Source of the DNA: Deltaproteobacteria bacterium
GTDB lineage: Bacteria > Desulfobacterota > Binatia > UBA9968 > JAJDTQ01
Reading direction: 5' to 3'
Assembly (NCBI GenBank): GCA_026712905.1
Contig: JAPOPM010000159.1
Span: 1-56,364 of the forward strand
Length of the DNA stretch: 56,364 nucleotides
The translations under genes were made by a program, and so were the position numbers. The notes under the pieces are model-generated. The model was not told the DNA's origin. It did not search any database and was given only the letters and a program-made list of their open reading frames with translations. Of this stretch, positions 41,879 to 49,724 are shown one piece after another (the first letter of the stretch is position 1; each line of letters begins with the position of its first letter).

Positions 41879-42658
41879 TCAGAGTCTTGCCGAAGACACC
41901 GCACGAGTAGGCCGCGCCACGAAGAACGCGTAGCCGTAGTAGTCCGAGTAGGCCTTCCAGACGTCTATTTCACGCTGAGTGCAGTCAGCCAGTTCCTGTG
42001 CCTCGGGGCGCCCGCGGTAATGCTTTCGGAACGCCGTCGCGTTCTGTTCGAGCGGACGGTAGTAGTCGTCCCACCACGCGGACCGGGGCAGCATGAAATG
42101 CCCGACAGTGTCGTATCCGCATGTAGCGATGGCGGTCAGAAGCGCCCCCACGTCGCGTATCGCAGGGTATTCCCCCTTCCAGAACGACACGCATTCCGCC
42201 GGCGGGTCGGGTTGGGTCCAGCAGACTTCGGAGAAGGCCACATGGCCGCCACGCGCGAGCAGGCGGCTCCAGTCACGCAGGGCGGCCTCGACGCCCGCGT
42301 TGTAGATGGCGCCCTCGCACCAGATCAGGTCGAACGAGGCGTCCGCGAAATCCAGGCGGTTCATGTCGCCGACGCGAGCCTCCAAACGGTCCGCGAGGCC
42401 GAGACGGCGCGCCTCCTCGTTCAGGATGTCGACGAACGGCGGATGGTTGTCTATGGCCACGATGCTCGCGGGGGAGTTCCGCGCCAGCACTCGCGTCTGA
42501 AGGCCGGTGCCGCAGCCGACGTCGAGTATGCGGGTGTCGGACCCGACATCCGGAACGAGGGAGAGCGCCCGGAGCGTGCTGGCGGTATCACCGGGCCCCT
42601 GGCGCGGCAGCCCGCTGAAGAGCTCGAAGAACAGGGTGGTGGTCGTGTCTTCCGGCAT
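41879..42658 (-). CDS. SAM-dependent class I methyltransferase
   Basis: A 259-aa methyltransferase with a Rossmann-type SAM site: motif I 'ILDVGCGTGLQTRVLA', acidic motif II 'IVAIDNHPPFVD', 'VGDMNRLDFADASFDLIWCEGAIYN' and 'GGHVAFSEVCW'. The C-terminal 100 residues include 'WWDDYYRPLEQ' and 'YSDYYGYAFFVARP'. The substrate is unknown; the pattern resembles small-molecule C/N/O-methyltransferases. The ATG at 42658 is chosen; a TTG three codons earlier is also in frame. It is divergent from the ornithine cyclodeaminase family gene over about 90 bp. Confidence 0.88.
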   Translation of the reverse strand: MPEDTTTTLFFELFSGLPRQGPGDTASTLRALSLVPDVGSDTRILDVGCGTGLQTRVLARNSPASIVAIDNHPPFVDILNEEARRLGLADRLEARVGDMNRLDFADASFDLIWCEGAIYNAGVEAALRDWSRLLARGGHVAFSEVCWTQPDPPAECVSFWKGEYPAIRDVGALLTAIATCGYDTVGHFMLPRSAWWDDYYRPLEQNATAFRKHYRGRPEAQELADCTQREIDVWKAYSDYYGYAFFVARPTRAVSSARL

Positions 42659-42751
42659 GGTAGTCAATCCCGTCGATCCCTGAAGACCGGGGCCGCATCG
42701 TTATACTTGTGCCTTGTCTTTCCGTGTGCCGTTGGATAGGGAGGGGAAGTC

Positions 42752-43822
42752 ATGGCGCTGTTCCTGACCAACGAGGAAGTAGAGCGGCTCGTCACCGTGG
42801 AGGACGCCATCGAGGTGCTGGAGCCCACCTTCGCCGATCTCGGCGCGGGCCGGCTGTCGAGCCGTCCGCGCACTCTCAACTACACCGGTCTGGGCGACGG
42901 CGAGTTCTACCTCTACTCCTGCATGGACGCCTCGGTGCCGCGCTACGGCGTGCACCTGATACGGATGACCTCGGAGCATCTGTCGCGCAAGGTGGTGAAG
43001 GGTTTCCCCCGGCGTTACCAGATCCCCAATCCCGCGGGCAAGTTCTCGGGCCTGATCATCATGTTCAGCATCGAGGACCACGCGCCGCTGGCGATGTTCC
43101 AGGACACGGTGCTCAACCGTACCATGATCGGAGCCACCAGCGGCATCGCCGCCAAGTATCTCAGCCGGGTCGACAGCGAGGTGATGGCGCTGCTGGGCGC
43201 CGGCTGGCTGGCGCCGACCCAGGTGATCGGCCATTGCGCGGTCCGGCCGATCCAGGAGATCCGGGTCTACTGCCCGACCGAAGAGCACAAGCTCGCGCTT
43301 TGCGAGTCAATGGAGGGACGGGTCTCCGCCAGGCTGATCCCGGTTGCCAGCACCGAAGAGGCGCTCAAGGGCGCCGACATCATCGCCTGCGCCACGAACT
43401 CCTACGAACCGGTATTCAACGGCGCCATGCTGAAGCCCGGCCACTACGTCGGCTCGCTCCAGGTCGGAGAGCTCGACGATCTCACCCACGAGACCGCCGA
43501 CACCATCACCGCGCGAGCCCGCGAACCCGCCACCATCTGGCACATGAAAACCGGCGAGACGCCCGCCGATCAGCTATGGCTGGAGCGCTGGAAGCCCCAC
43601 TGGAACCACAAGCTCAAGTTTCTGGGCGAGATCGTCGAAGGCCTCGACCAGGGACGCACCAGCGAAGATGACATCACGCTGTTCGGCGGGGTGGGGACAG
43701 GGCCTTCAAGCGGGCTGGGGCTGCAGTACATTCCGGCTTGGGTCGCTTACAACCGAGCTCGCGAGCAGGGTATCGGCTTCGAGATTCCGGATGAGCTGTT
43801 CTTGCAGGACGTGCATCCGTAA
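42752..43822 (+). CDS. Ornithine cyclodeaminase / mu-crystallin family protein
   Basis: A 356-aa NAD(P)-binding protein of the OCD/mu-crystallin family. The N-terminal lid is 'FLTNEEVERLVTVEDAIEVLEP', the mid-protein has 'TMIGATSGIAAKYLSRVDSEVMALLGAGWLAPTQV' (Rossmann motif GAGWLA, variant of GxGxxA) and the end has 'LGLQYIPAWVAYNRAREQGIG'. Family members deaminate or reduce cyclic imino acids (ornithine, alanine, ketimines). Several positions in the substrate region differ, so the exact reaction is open. The ATG follows a GGGAGGGG-like stretch (AGGGAGGGGAAGTC). Confidence 0.85.
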   Translation: MALFLTNEEVERLVTVEDAIEVLEPTFADLGAGRLSSRPRTLNYTGLGDGEFYLYSCMDASVPRYGVHLIRMTSEHLSRKVVKGFPRRYQIPNPAGKFSGLIIMFSIEDHAPLAMFQDTVLNRTMIGATSGIAAKYLSRVDSEVMALLGAGWLAPTQVIGHCAVRPIQEIRVYCPTEEHKLALCESMEGRVSARLIPVASTEEALKGADIIACATNSYEPVFNGAMLKPGHYVGSLQVGELDDLTHETADTITARAREPATIWHMKTGETPADQLWLERWKPHWNHKLKFLGEIVEGLDQGRTSEDDITLFGGVGTGPSSGLGLQYIPAWVAYNRAREQGIGFEIPDELFLQDVHP

Positions 43823-43855
43823 CGGTTAGTTTGTAGACAATACAAGGGCTTACGT

Positions 43856-43921
43856 GCGACCAATTGAAGGTTGGAGCGCGACCGATTGAAAGCCAAAGGG
43901 CGACTGATTGAAGGCCTGAAG
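43856..43921. repeat. Three tandem 22-bp direct repeats
   Basis: Three units start at 43856, 43878 and 43900 with exactly 22-bp period. The first 15 bp are nearly identical (GCGACCAATTGAAGG, GCGACCGATTGAAAG, GCGACTGATTGAAGG), and the last 7 are variable. They fill the gap between the ornithine cyclodeaminase family gene and the convergent radical SAM gene. The two-helical-turn period would present repeated protein-binding sites on one face of the DNA. Confidence 0.75.
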
Positions 43922-43946
43922 CGGGAATGGGCCTCGGACGCAGACC

Positions 43947-45341
43947 CTACCCGCTGGTCACACAGGCCTTCAACCCTTCCCGCGAACCCCGGTCCCACTC
44001 CTCTTCGTAGTTGGGCCAGTCGTTCAGGAAGAGCATGTCGTCGTAGGTGGCGTGGCCGGAGCCCCAGCGGCGCTCGGGGTGCACGGAGTCGTGGTGGGGG
44101 AAGGGGAGGCGGTACTTTTTCCAGCTCTCGTAGTAGCGGCGCATGATCTGGATGTAGAACTCCAGCGGGATGGCGGGCTGCTCGTGCTGCGAGACGAGGT
44201 CGGAGCCGGGCTCCCGGCGCCACTGGTTGAAGCGCGGGAACACGCCGTGGCGCATCAAGAAGTCGACGCCGTCGCCGGTGGACTTGACCGCGTCGGCGAC
44301 GTTGTCGAAGCCGTACGGGCGGGCCAGCTCCACGCCGCAGACGAAGTTGGGGCGGGCGTTGCCCTCGCCCAGCACCTCCACCGACTCGATCATCCAGCGC
44401 ACCCAGTTGTCCCAGCCGATGCGGCGGTTCTTGCCCGGGTTGATCCACTCGAACAGCCGCTTGTCCCAGACTTCCATGTTGGCATGGTGGCAGTCGACCC
44501 CCTCGGCGCGGTAGCGCTTCATGGTCTCCTTGTCCTTGGCGTTGGTCTGGATGTTGATGTAGCGGCGGTGGCCGCCCCACTTGAGGGCCGAGGCGTACTC
44601 CAGGTAGAAGTCGTCCTCCTCCTTGCCGTGGAGCCTCTTCAGGATGGTGCCGCCGGAGATCAGGAAGTCGATGGGCGGGGCGTAGCCCACCTCGTCGATG
44701 GCGTCCTGTTCGATGGAGCGGGCCACTTCGGCCACGTAGGCCACGGGTTTCACCGGGGTGTTGAAGGTGAAGTCCCGGGACTCCTTCATCTGGCGCACGT
44801 TGACGTTGATGTCGCAGAAGCGGCATTCCTCGTCCGGCCCCCAGTACTGGCAGTTGCGGAACACCGTGGCGAAGTAGCCGAAGGCGATGATCTCGTGGTA
44901 CTTGGTGCCGTCCTCGAAGGACCGCGTATAGTATTTCAGCGGCTTGGGGAAGCTCACGTCGCAGAGCTCGCGCCCGTCCAGCAGGAGCTTGCACTCTCCG
45001 TCGACCACGTCGATGACGTAGGGCGAATCCGGGCTCAGGGTGGTCTGGACGATGACGGGGCGCAGGCCCAGGTGCCCGTCGCGGATAGCGAACCATTCCG
45101 GCGTCCGGCGGTGCTCCTTTCGCTTCATGTCCTTCATGGACATGAGGTCGTAGGAGAACAGCCGGTAGGACTTGACCAGGGCGTCGGAGGCCAGTTCCAG
45201 GGCGGCATCCGTGAACCAGTGGCCCACCCGCAGGAGGTCCATCTTGAGGATGACCTCCCGGGGCATGTCCTCGTAGTTGCGCAGGTGCCACTCGAGGTAT
45301 TCGGTCTCGCTCGATGACGTGACGCTGTCCAGTTCGGTCAT
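43947..45341 (-). CDS. Radical SAM protein with C-x8-C-x2-C motif
   Basis: A 464-aa protein (start at ATG 45341, GAGGAG upstream). The likely Fe4S4 site is 'FRNCQYWGPDEECRFCDIN': Cys164, Cys173 and Cys176, a C-x8-C-x2-C spacing instead of CxxxCxxC. Downstream 'DFLISGGTILKRL' (GGE-like SAM motif), 'YINIQTNAKDKETMKRYRAEGVDCHHANMEVW' and 'WDNWVRWMIESVEVLGEGNARPNFVCGVE' follow a biotin-synthase-like TIM-barrel pattern. The family looks like an uncharacterised radical SAM group; the reaction is unknown. It lies downstream of an amidohydrolase gene on the same strand, across a palindromic repeat. Confidence 0.8.
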   Translation of the reverse strand: MTELDSVTSSSETEYLEWHLRNYEDMPREVILKMDLLRVGHWFTDAALELASDALVKSYRLFSYDLMSMKDMKRKEHRRTPEWFAIRDGHLGLRPVIVQTTLSPDSPYVIDVVDGECKLLLDGRELCDVSFPKPLKYYTRSFEDGTKYHEIIAFGYFATVFRNCQYWGPDEECRFCDINVNVRQMKESRDFTFNTPVKPVAYVAEVARSIEQDAIDEVGYAPPIDFLISGGTILKRLHGKEEDDFYLEYASALKWGGHRRYINIQTNAKDKETMKRYRAEGVDCHHANMEVWDKRLFEWINPGKNRRIGWDNWVRWMIESVEVLGEGNARPNFVCGVELARPYGFDNVADAVKSTGDGVDFLMRHGVFPRFNQWRREPGSDLVSQHEQPAIPLEFYIQIMRRYYESWKKYRLPFPHHDSVHPERRWGSGHATYDDMLFLNDWPNYEEEWDRGSREGLKACVTSG

Positions 45342-45398
45342 GGTCTCGTTCTCCTCGGCCCATGTCGGGTAGGAGTCCTGCCGCGCATCACAGGACAA

Positions 45399-45421
45399 AG
45401 GGGCGACCGCCGGTCGCCCCT
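45399..45421. repeat. Short palindromic repeat AGGGGCGACC-GCC-GGTCGCCCCT
   Basis: A perfect 10-bp inverted repeat around a 3-nt loop, between the amidohydrolase and radical SAM genes. It matches the general form of the GGGGCGACC...GGTCGCCCC repeats found scattered in many environmental G+C-rich genomes. As RNA it would be a stable hairpin that could attenuate transcription between the two genes or protect the upstream message. Confidence 0.75.
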
Positions 45422-45465
45422 ACACGTGCGGGATCGTTCGCCGCACATCTCCGCGGTGCCGAATC

Positions 45466-46830
45466 CTACCCCGCGTAGCGCGGCACGATGTTCGTCGGCG
45501 TGTATTCCGCCGGGGCATCGGTCACGAACAGCTCGGGCTCGATGCCGTAGAGCCGCCGCGCGTTGCCGCCCAAGAGCTTCTCCTGCACTTCCTGGGGCAC
45601 GCCGTGCTTGTCCATGTTGTCGATGGCTTCCCAGGTGTCCGAGGCGTCGTGGTGCGGCATGTCGGACGACCACAGGGCGATGTCCTCGAAGATGTCCCAC
45701 AGCCTGAGCGTGATGTCCTCGTCGCTCTCGAAGGCGATGTAGCACTGCCGGGCGAAGGTCTCCCGCGGGTCGCCGACCTTCTGCGGCGGCTTCGCCTGCT
45801 CGCGCACGAAGCGGTAGAGGTCGAGGTAGGTCTCGGCCTTCTCCAGGATCAGCGGCAGCCAGCTCGAGTTGGACTCCAGGATCGCCACCCGCAGTTTGGG
45901 GAACTTCTCCAGCCAGCCCGTGAGCATCACCACCATGGTCCAGGTCTGGGCCTCGCTGATGAAGCTCAGGGACTCGGAGCCGGGCTGCACCGAGCCCATG
46001 CTGCGCATGATGTTCTCGACGAACTGCCCCGGTGAGTATACGTAGACGTCGTGGCGGGGGAAGGGGGACCGCTGGGCGCTGCTCTTGCCTTGTGTTCCGC
46101 CCGACATGCGTTCCGCCATGGCCTCGGTGACGGCCTCGCCGCCCGACGGGAAGGTGTGCATCCCCAGGGCCAGGCCCAGCTCCTCGAACTCTCTCCACAA
46201 GGGATCGAACTCGGGAAAGGTGGGGTAGCGGTCGTTGACCAGCACGGGCCGGACCACCGCGGACTTGAAGCCCAGCTTGGCCACGCGCCGCAGCTCCTGG
46301 ACCGCGTAGTCCACGTCCTGGACCGGCAGCACGGCGCACGGGTAGAGGCGCTTGCGGTCGGCGGCGCAGTAGTCGTTGACCCAGTCGTTGTAGGCGGTGG
46401 CGCAGATGCGCGCCGCGTCCGCGTTCTTCACCAGCGGCATGCGCACGAAGGTGGACGGGAACACCATCACTTGGTCGATGCCCGACGCGTCCATGTCCTT
46501 GAGGCGCACCCGCGGGTCCCGCTGGCTGGCGTTGCGGCCGATCTCCTGGTCCCACCGGGGGTCGTCGGGGCCGATGGAGCCCAGGATCTTCTTGTTCATG
46601 CCCGGGTGCCAGCCCTGTCCCGGATAGGCGTAGGTCTTGGGGTTGCCGTAGCTCACCTGGCCGTTCACGACCATCACGAGCCGGTCCATGTCCCGGTAGA
46701 AGTGCTGCTTGGCGAACGCCCGCTGCTTCTCCGGGATGTATTCGTCCCAGACCTCCCGGGGCTCGTGGATGTGGCTGTCGCAGTCGAAGACCGGGAAGTT
46801 CTTGGTGCGCCCCTGTGCCGTATAGGCCAT
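45466..46830 (-). CDS. Amidohydrolase 2 family protein (ACMSD-like)
   Basis: A 454-aa TIM-barrel metal hydrolase. The N-terminal 'PVFDCDSHIHEP' carries the HxH-like metal site, 'MDASGIDQVMVFPS' and 'LGMHTFPSGG' supply further His, and 'ALWSSDMPHHDASDTW' gives the C-terminal Asp and His. This pattern is shared with ACMSD-type decarboxylases and aromatic-acid or lactone hydrolases. An insertion of about 40 residues ('GNPKTYAYPGQGWHPGMNKK') near the N-terminus is common in the environmental clade. AGGAG precedes the ATG. It is co-oriented with the DUF35/thiolase genes, so a role in breakdown of a CoA-linked or aromatic substrate is plausible. Confidence 0.87.
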   Translation of the reverse strand: MAYTAQGRTKNFPVFDCDSHIHEPREVWDEYIPEKQRAFAKQHFYRDMDRLVMVVNGQVSYGNPKTYAYPGQGWHPGMNKKILGSIGPDDPRWDQEIGRNASQRDPRVRLKDMDASGIDQVMVFPSTFVRMPLVKNADAARICATAYNDWVNDYCAADRKRLYPCAVLPVQDVDYAVQELRRVAKLGFKSAVVRPVLVNDRYPTFPEFDPLWREFEELGLALGMHTFPSGGEAVTEAMAERMSGGTQGKSSAQRSPFPRHDVYVYSPGQFVENIMRSMGSVQPGSESLSFISEAQTWTMVVMLTGWLEKFPKLRVAILESNSSWLPLILEKAETYLDLYRFVREQAKPPQKVGDPRETFARQCYIAFESDEDITLRLWDIFEDIALWSSDMPHHDASDTWEAIDNMDKHGVPQEVQEKLLGGNARRLYGIEPELFVTDAPAEYTPTNIVPRYAG

Positions 46831-46910
46831 CTGTCACTCCTGACGGGGTGCGGCGGCCCGCGCGTGTCCGGCGCGTGCCGGAGGGCCGCACCCAGGGTTG
46901 TGGCCGAGCT

Positions 46911-47354
46911 CTATGCGCTCGGCTTGAACTTCGGCAGCGTGTAGCCCTCGTGGTCCTCGAACACCACCTCCACCGCCATCCCCACCTTCACTTCGTCCGG
47001 CGGGATGTCGACGACGTTGCTCACGAGCCGCGGCCCCTCGTCGAGGTCCACCAGCGAGACGTTGTACGGGATCTGGTCCTGGTAGGCCGGATGCCATGCC
47101 CGGTGATAGGTGACGAAGGAGTAGACGGTGCCCTTGCCGCTCACCGACACCCACTCGTTGTCGGACGACAGGCACTTGGCGCACATGGCCTGGGGCGGGA
47201 AGTTGAAGAAGGCCCCGCAGGCGTTGCAGCGCTGCACCGTCAGCTTGTGTTCCTTGAGGTTGTCCCAGAAGGGCTGGGCCTCCACCTCCGCCAGGAACGG
47301 TTCGTTGCGCGGCGCCGCGCGTCCGCGTTTGTCATGTGCTTCCGACTTGCTCAT
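46911..47354 (-). CDS. DUF35 OB-fold / zinc-ribbon acyl-CoA-binding protein
   Basis: A 147-aa protein: an N-terminal helix ('EPFLAEVEAQPFWDNLKEHKL'), zinc ribbon ('QRCNACGAFFNFPPQAMCAKCLS') and C-terminal OB domain ('GKGTVYSFVTYHRAWHPAYQDQIPYNVSLVDLDEGPRLVSNV'). DUF35 proteins form complexes with thiolase-like partners and assist acyl-CoA binding, as in BbsA with BbsB and the archaeal thiolase/HMG-CoA synthase complex. It overlaps the thiolase-like gene by 4 nt, as expected for such a pair. Four zinc-ligand Cys residues are present. Confidence 0.92.
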   Translation of the reverse strand: MSKSEAHDKRGRAAPRNEPFLAEVEAQPFWDNLKEHKLTVQRCNACGAFFNFPPQAMCAKCLSSDNEWVSVSGKGTVYSFVTYHRAWHPAYQDQIPYNVSLVDLDEGPRLVSNVVDIPPDEVKVGMAVEVVFEDHEGYTLPKFKPSA

Positions 47355-48505
47355 TGTACCCCCAGTACGAGTGATGCGTGCATGCACAGGCTGCCGCCGT
47401 GGCCGCTGATGACGCCCGCCTTCGCGCCCTGCACTTGGCGCTCCGGTTCCACCTCGTTGCCGCGCAACTGCTTGACGCCCTCGGTGACGTGCATGATGCC
47501 CTCGAGATGGGCCTGCGACAGGAGCCCGCCGTGGGTGTTCACGGGGATCTCGCCGCCCACCTCGATGCGCCCGTCCTTGATGAAGTCCTTGCCCTCGCCC
47601 TTGCCGCAAAAGCCGTAGTCCTCGATGGTGATCAGCGTGGTGATGGTGAAGCAATCATAGAACTGCGCGAAGGCCATGTCCTTGGGGCTGAGTCCGGCCA
47701 TGCGGTAGGCTGCCTCGGACGACTTCCGGCTCCCCAAGGTGGTCAGGGTAGGCGCGTCCATGACGCTGGAGTGCGGGTGGTGCTGCCCCATGCCCAGGAC
47801 CTGGACGGGCCTCTTCGGGAGGTCCCGGGCCCGCTCCATGCTGGTCACCAGCAGTGCCGCCCCGCCGTCCGACTCCAGCGAGCAATCGAACAGGTGCAGC
47901 GGTTCCACGATCAGGCGCGAGTTCTGGTGGTCCTCGATGGTCATGGGCTTCTGCATGGTGGCGTTCTTGTTCATGCATGCGTGCTTGCGCGTGGACACGG
48001 CGATCTGTCCCAGGTCCTCGCTGGTGGTGCCGAACTCGTGCATGTGGCGCGTGGCCGCGAACGCGTGGTTGGCCACCGCGGAGAAGTGGCCCCAGGGCTG
48101 CTCCCAGTGCTCGTCGCCGCTGCGGATGGGATAACCCGGCGTGGGGTCCGGCGTCGCCCGCTTGCGCGCGTGCACGCACACCACGTAGTTGGCCATGCCC
48201 GCCTCGATGGCCATCACCGCGTTCTGGATCATGGCGATGGGCGTGGCGCCCCCGAGCGCCAGGTCGGTGGCGTAATTGGGATCGATGCCCGCCATGTGCG
48301 CCAGCCGCACCGCGTAGCTCCGGTGCGCGTCGGTCAGCGGCTGGTTGGTCAGGAGACCGTCCACTTGGGACGCGTCGATTCCGGCGTCCTCCAGGCACAG
48401 GCGGATGGCTTCGACGTGCAGTGAGTTGGTGGTGGCTTCGGGCCGCTTGCCCACCTTGGTCTCGCCCACGCCCACGACGGCGTATTTGCCCGAGATGCTC
48501 GACAT
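47351..48505 (-). CDS. Thiolase-like (SCP2-thiolase type) protein partnered with DUF35
   Basis: A 384-aa thiolase-superfamily protein of the SCP-x/lipid-transfer clade: 'YAVVGVGETKVGKRP', 'LCLEDAGIDASQVDGLL', 'FYDCFTITTLITIEDYGFC' and the C-terminal 'NTHGGLLSQAHLEGIMHV' His motif. At the nucleophilic Cys position of classical thiolases the sequence is 'LALGGATPIAM', with no Cys, as in many SCP2-thiolase-like proteins that pair with DUF35. It likely cleaves or forms a C-C bond in a CoA thioester (a retro-Claisen or aldol step). The side chain or ring substrate is unknown. Confidence 0.87.
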   Translation of the reverse strand: MSSISGKYAVVGVGETKVGKRPEATTNSLHVEAIRLCLEDAGIDASQVDGLLTNQPLTDAHRSYAVRLAHMAGIDPNYATDLALGGATPIAMIQNAVMAIEAGMANYVVCVHARKRATPDPTPGYPIRSGDEHWEQPWGHFSAVANHAFAATRHMHEFGTTSEDLGQIAVSTRKHACMNKNATMQKPMTIEDHQNSRLIVEPLHLFDCSLESDGGAALLVTSMERARDLPKRPVQVLGMGQHHPHSSVMDAPTLTTLGSRKSSEAAYRMAGLSPKDMAFAQFYDCFTITTLITIEDYGFCGKGEGKDFIKDGRIEVGGEIPVNTHGGLLSQAHLEGIMHVTEGVKQLRGNEVEPERQVQGAKAGVISGHGGSLCMHASLVLGVQ

Positions 48506-48596
48506 GCGTCTCTCCTTGTGGCGGCGGGTATGGATGGGGTTCGCCCGATCCCGGAACCCGCCCCACGGGTCTGACCGTACTCCGTTGCCTTGAGCG

Positions 48597-49634
48597 CTAT
48601 TTCTCCAGCCCCACGATCCGCCGCGCCCGGCTGATCACCTCCGGCGTCATCTGCTTCTTGATGTCGGCGATGAGATTGACCATGTACTCGGCCGGCTTGG
48701 GGTTGATCTCCAGCCGCGCCCGTTTGGCGTCGGCCAGGAACTTCGGGTCCTTCAGCGTGGCCGCGAAGGCCTTTCGCAGGATCGCCACCTTGTCGTCCGG
48801 CGTCTTGGGCAACACCGCCCAAGGGCGCAGCATGGCCGCGGGCAGCAGCAGCACCTTCATGAAGGCGACGTCCGCCGGCTTGGTAACGCGCTCGTCCAGG
48901 AACGGGATCTTGCGTGCCTCCAGCTCCGGGTGGCGCCCGCCGAGATAGGCGATGATCTTGATGGAGCCCTCATCGAGCATGGACATGCCGGTGGCCTTCA
49001 CCGAGTCCCAGCTCCATCCGGTGAGTGCGTCCACTTCCTTCTGCAGCAGCGCCGCGCGCACCGGCGCGGTGCCCTTGTACCCGGCCACGATCTTGGAGGT
49101 GGTGCCGAAGATGTCGTTCATGGCCAGCGGGATGCTGCAGGTGAGGCTGTTCCGCCCGGTGCATCCGAAGATCAGCGGGTTGGTCTTGGTGTCGAGCCAC
49201 TGGTCCATGCTCTGGATGGGCGATTCCTTGCGCACCACCACCGTTATGGGACCGGAGTTGGCCAGCCCGAGCCAGATGAACTTGGATACGTCGTAGCGGA
49301 TGTTCGGGTAGTTCAGGTACTGGGCCTGCGCCGAGTCCCAGCTCAGTTGGACGAAGGAGAGCCCATCCGGCTTGGCCACGTTGTACAGGTAGTTGGTGCC
49401 GATGAGGCCGCTGCCGCCCGGGATGTTGATGACGATGACGTTGGGTTTCCCGGGAATGTACTTGCCCAGGTGCCGCCCGAAGAGGCGCGCGTAGGTGTCG
49501 TAGCCGCCGCCCGGCTGGTGCGGCGTGATCACCTTGACCGTCTTGCCTTCGTAGAACGACTCCGCCGCGCCGGCGCTGCCGCCGGCGATCGCTACCGCCA
49601 CGATGAGCCCGATGAATATCCTTCGCAGGAACAT
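48597..49634 (-). CDS. Bug-family periplasmic solute-binding protein (tripartite tricarboxylate transporter type), copy 1
   Basis: A 345-aa exported protein with a signal peptide (about 1-22) and the Bug/TctC fold: 'FYEGKTVKVITPHQPGGGYDTYARLFGRHLGKYIPGKP', 'IPGGSGLIGTNYLYN' and 'LLPAAMLRPWAVLPKTPDDKVAILRKAF'. Proteins of this family capture small carboxylates for TctAB permeases; no TctA or TctB is in the window, so it is an orphan receptor here. ATG at 49634 is chosen because AAGGAGGG precedes it and the signal peptide starts there. It is closely similar along its whole length to the neighbouring copy 2. Confidence 0.9.
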   Translation of the reverse strand: MFLRRIFIGLIVAVAIAGGSAGAAESFYEGKTVKVITPHQPGGGYDTYARLFGRHLGKYIPGKPNVIVINIPGGSGLIGTNYLYNVAKPDGLSFVQLSWDSAQAQYLNYPNIRYDVSKFIWLGLANSGPITVVVRKESPIQSMDQWLDTKTNPLIFGCTGRNSLTCSIPLAMNDIFGTTSKIVAGYKGTAPVRAALLQKEVDALTGWSWDSVKATGMSMLDEGSIKIIAYLGGRHPELEARKIPFLDERVTKPADVAFMKVLLLPAAMLRPWAVLPKTPDDKVAILRKAFAATLKDPKFLADAKRARLEINPKPAEYMVNLIADIKKQMTPEVISRARRIVGLEK

Positions 49635-49724
49635 GCCGGTTATCCCTCCTTCGTTTCCTCTGTCCAATGATGGATGCCGCCGGCGACTCGCCCACGCCGG
49701 CGGGATCGCGCACCGTCTGTCCGA

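Noticed and set aside
43856-43921. A short CRISPR array
   Set aside because: Units are contiguous with 22-bp period and only 7 variable bases, with no spacers of CRISPR length and no cas genes.
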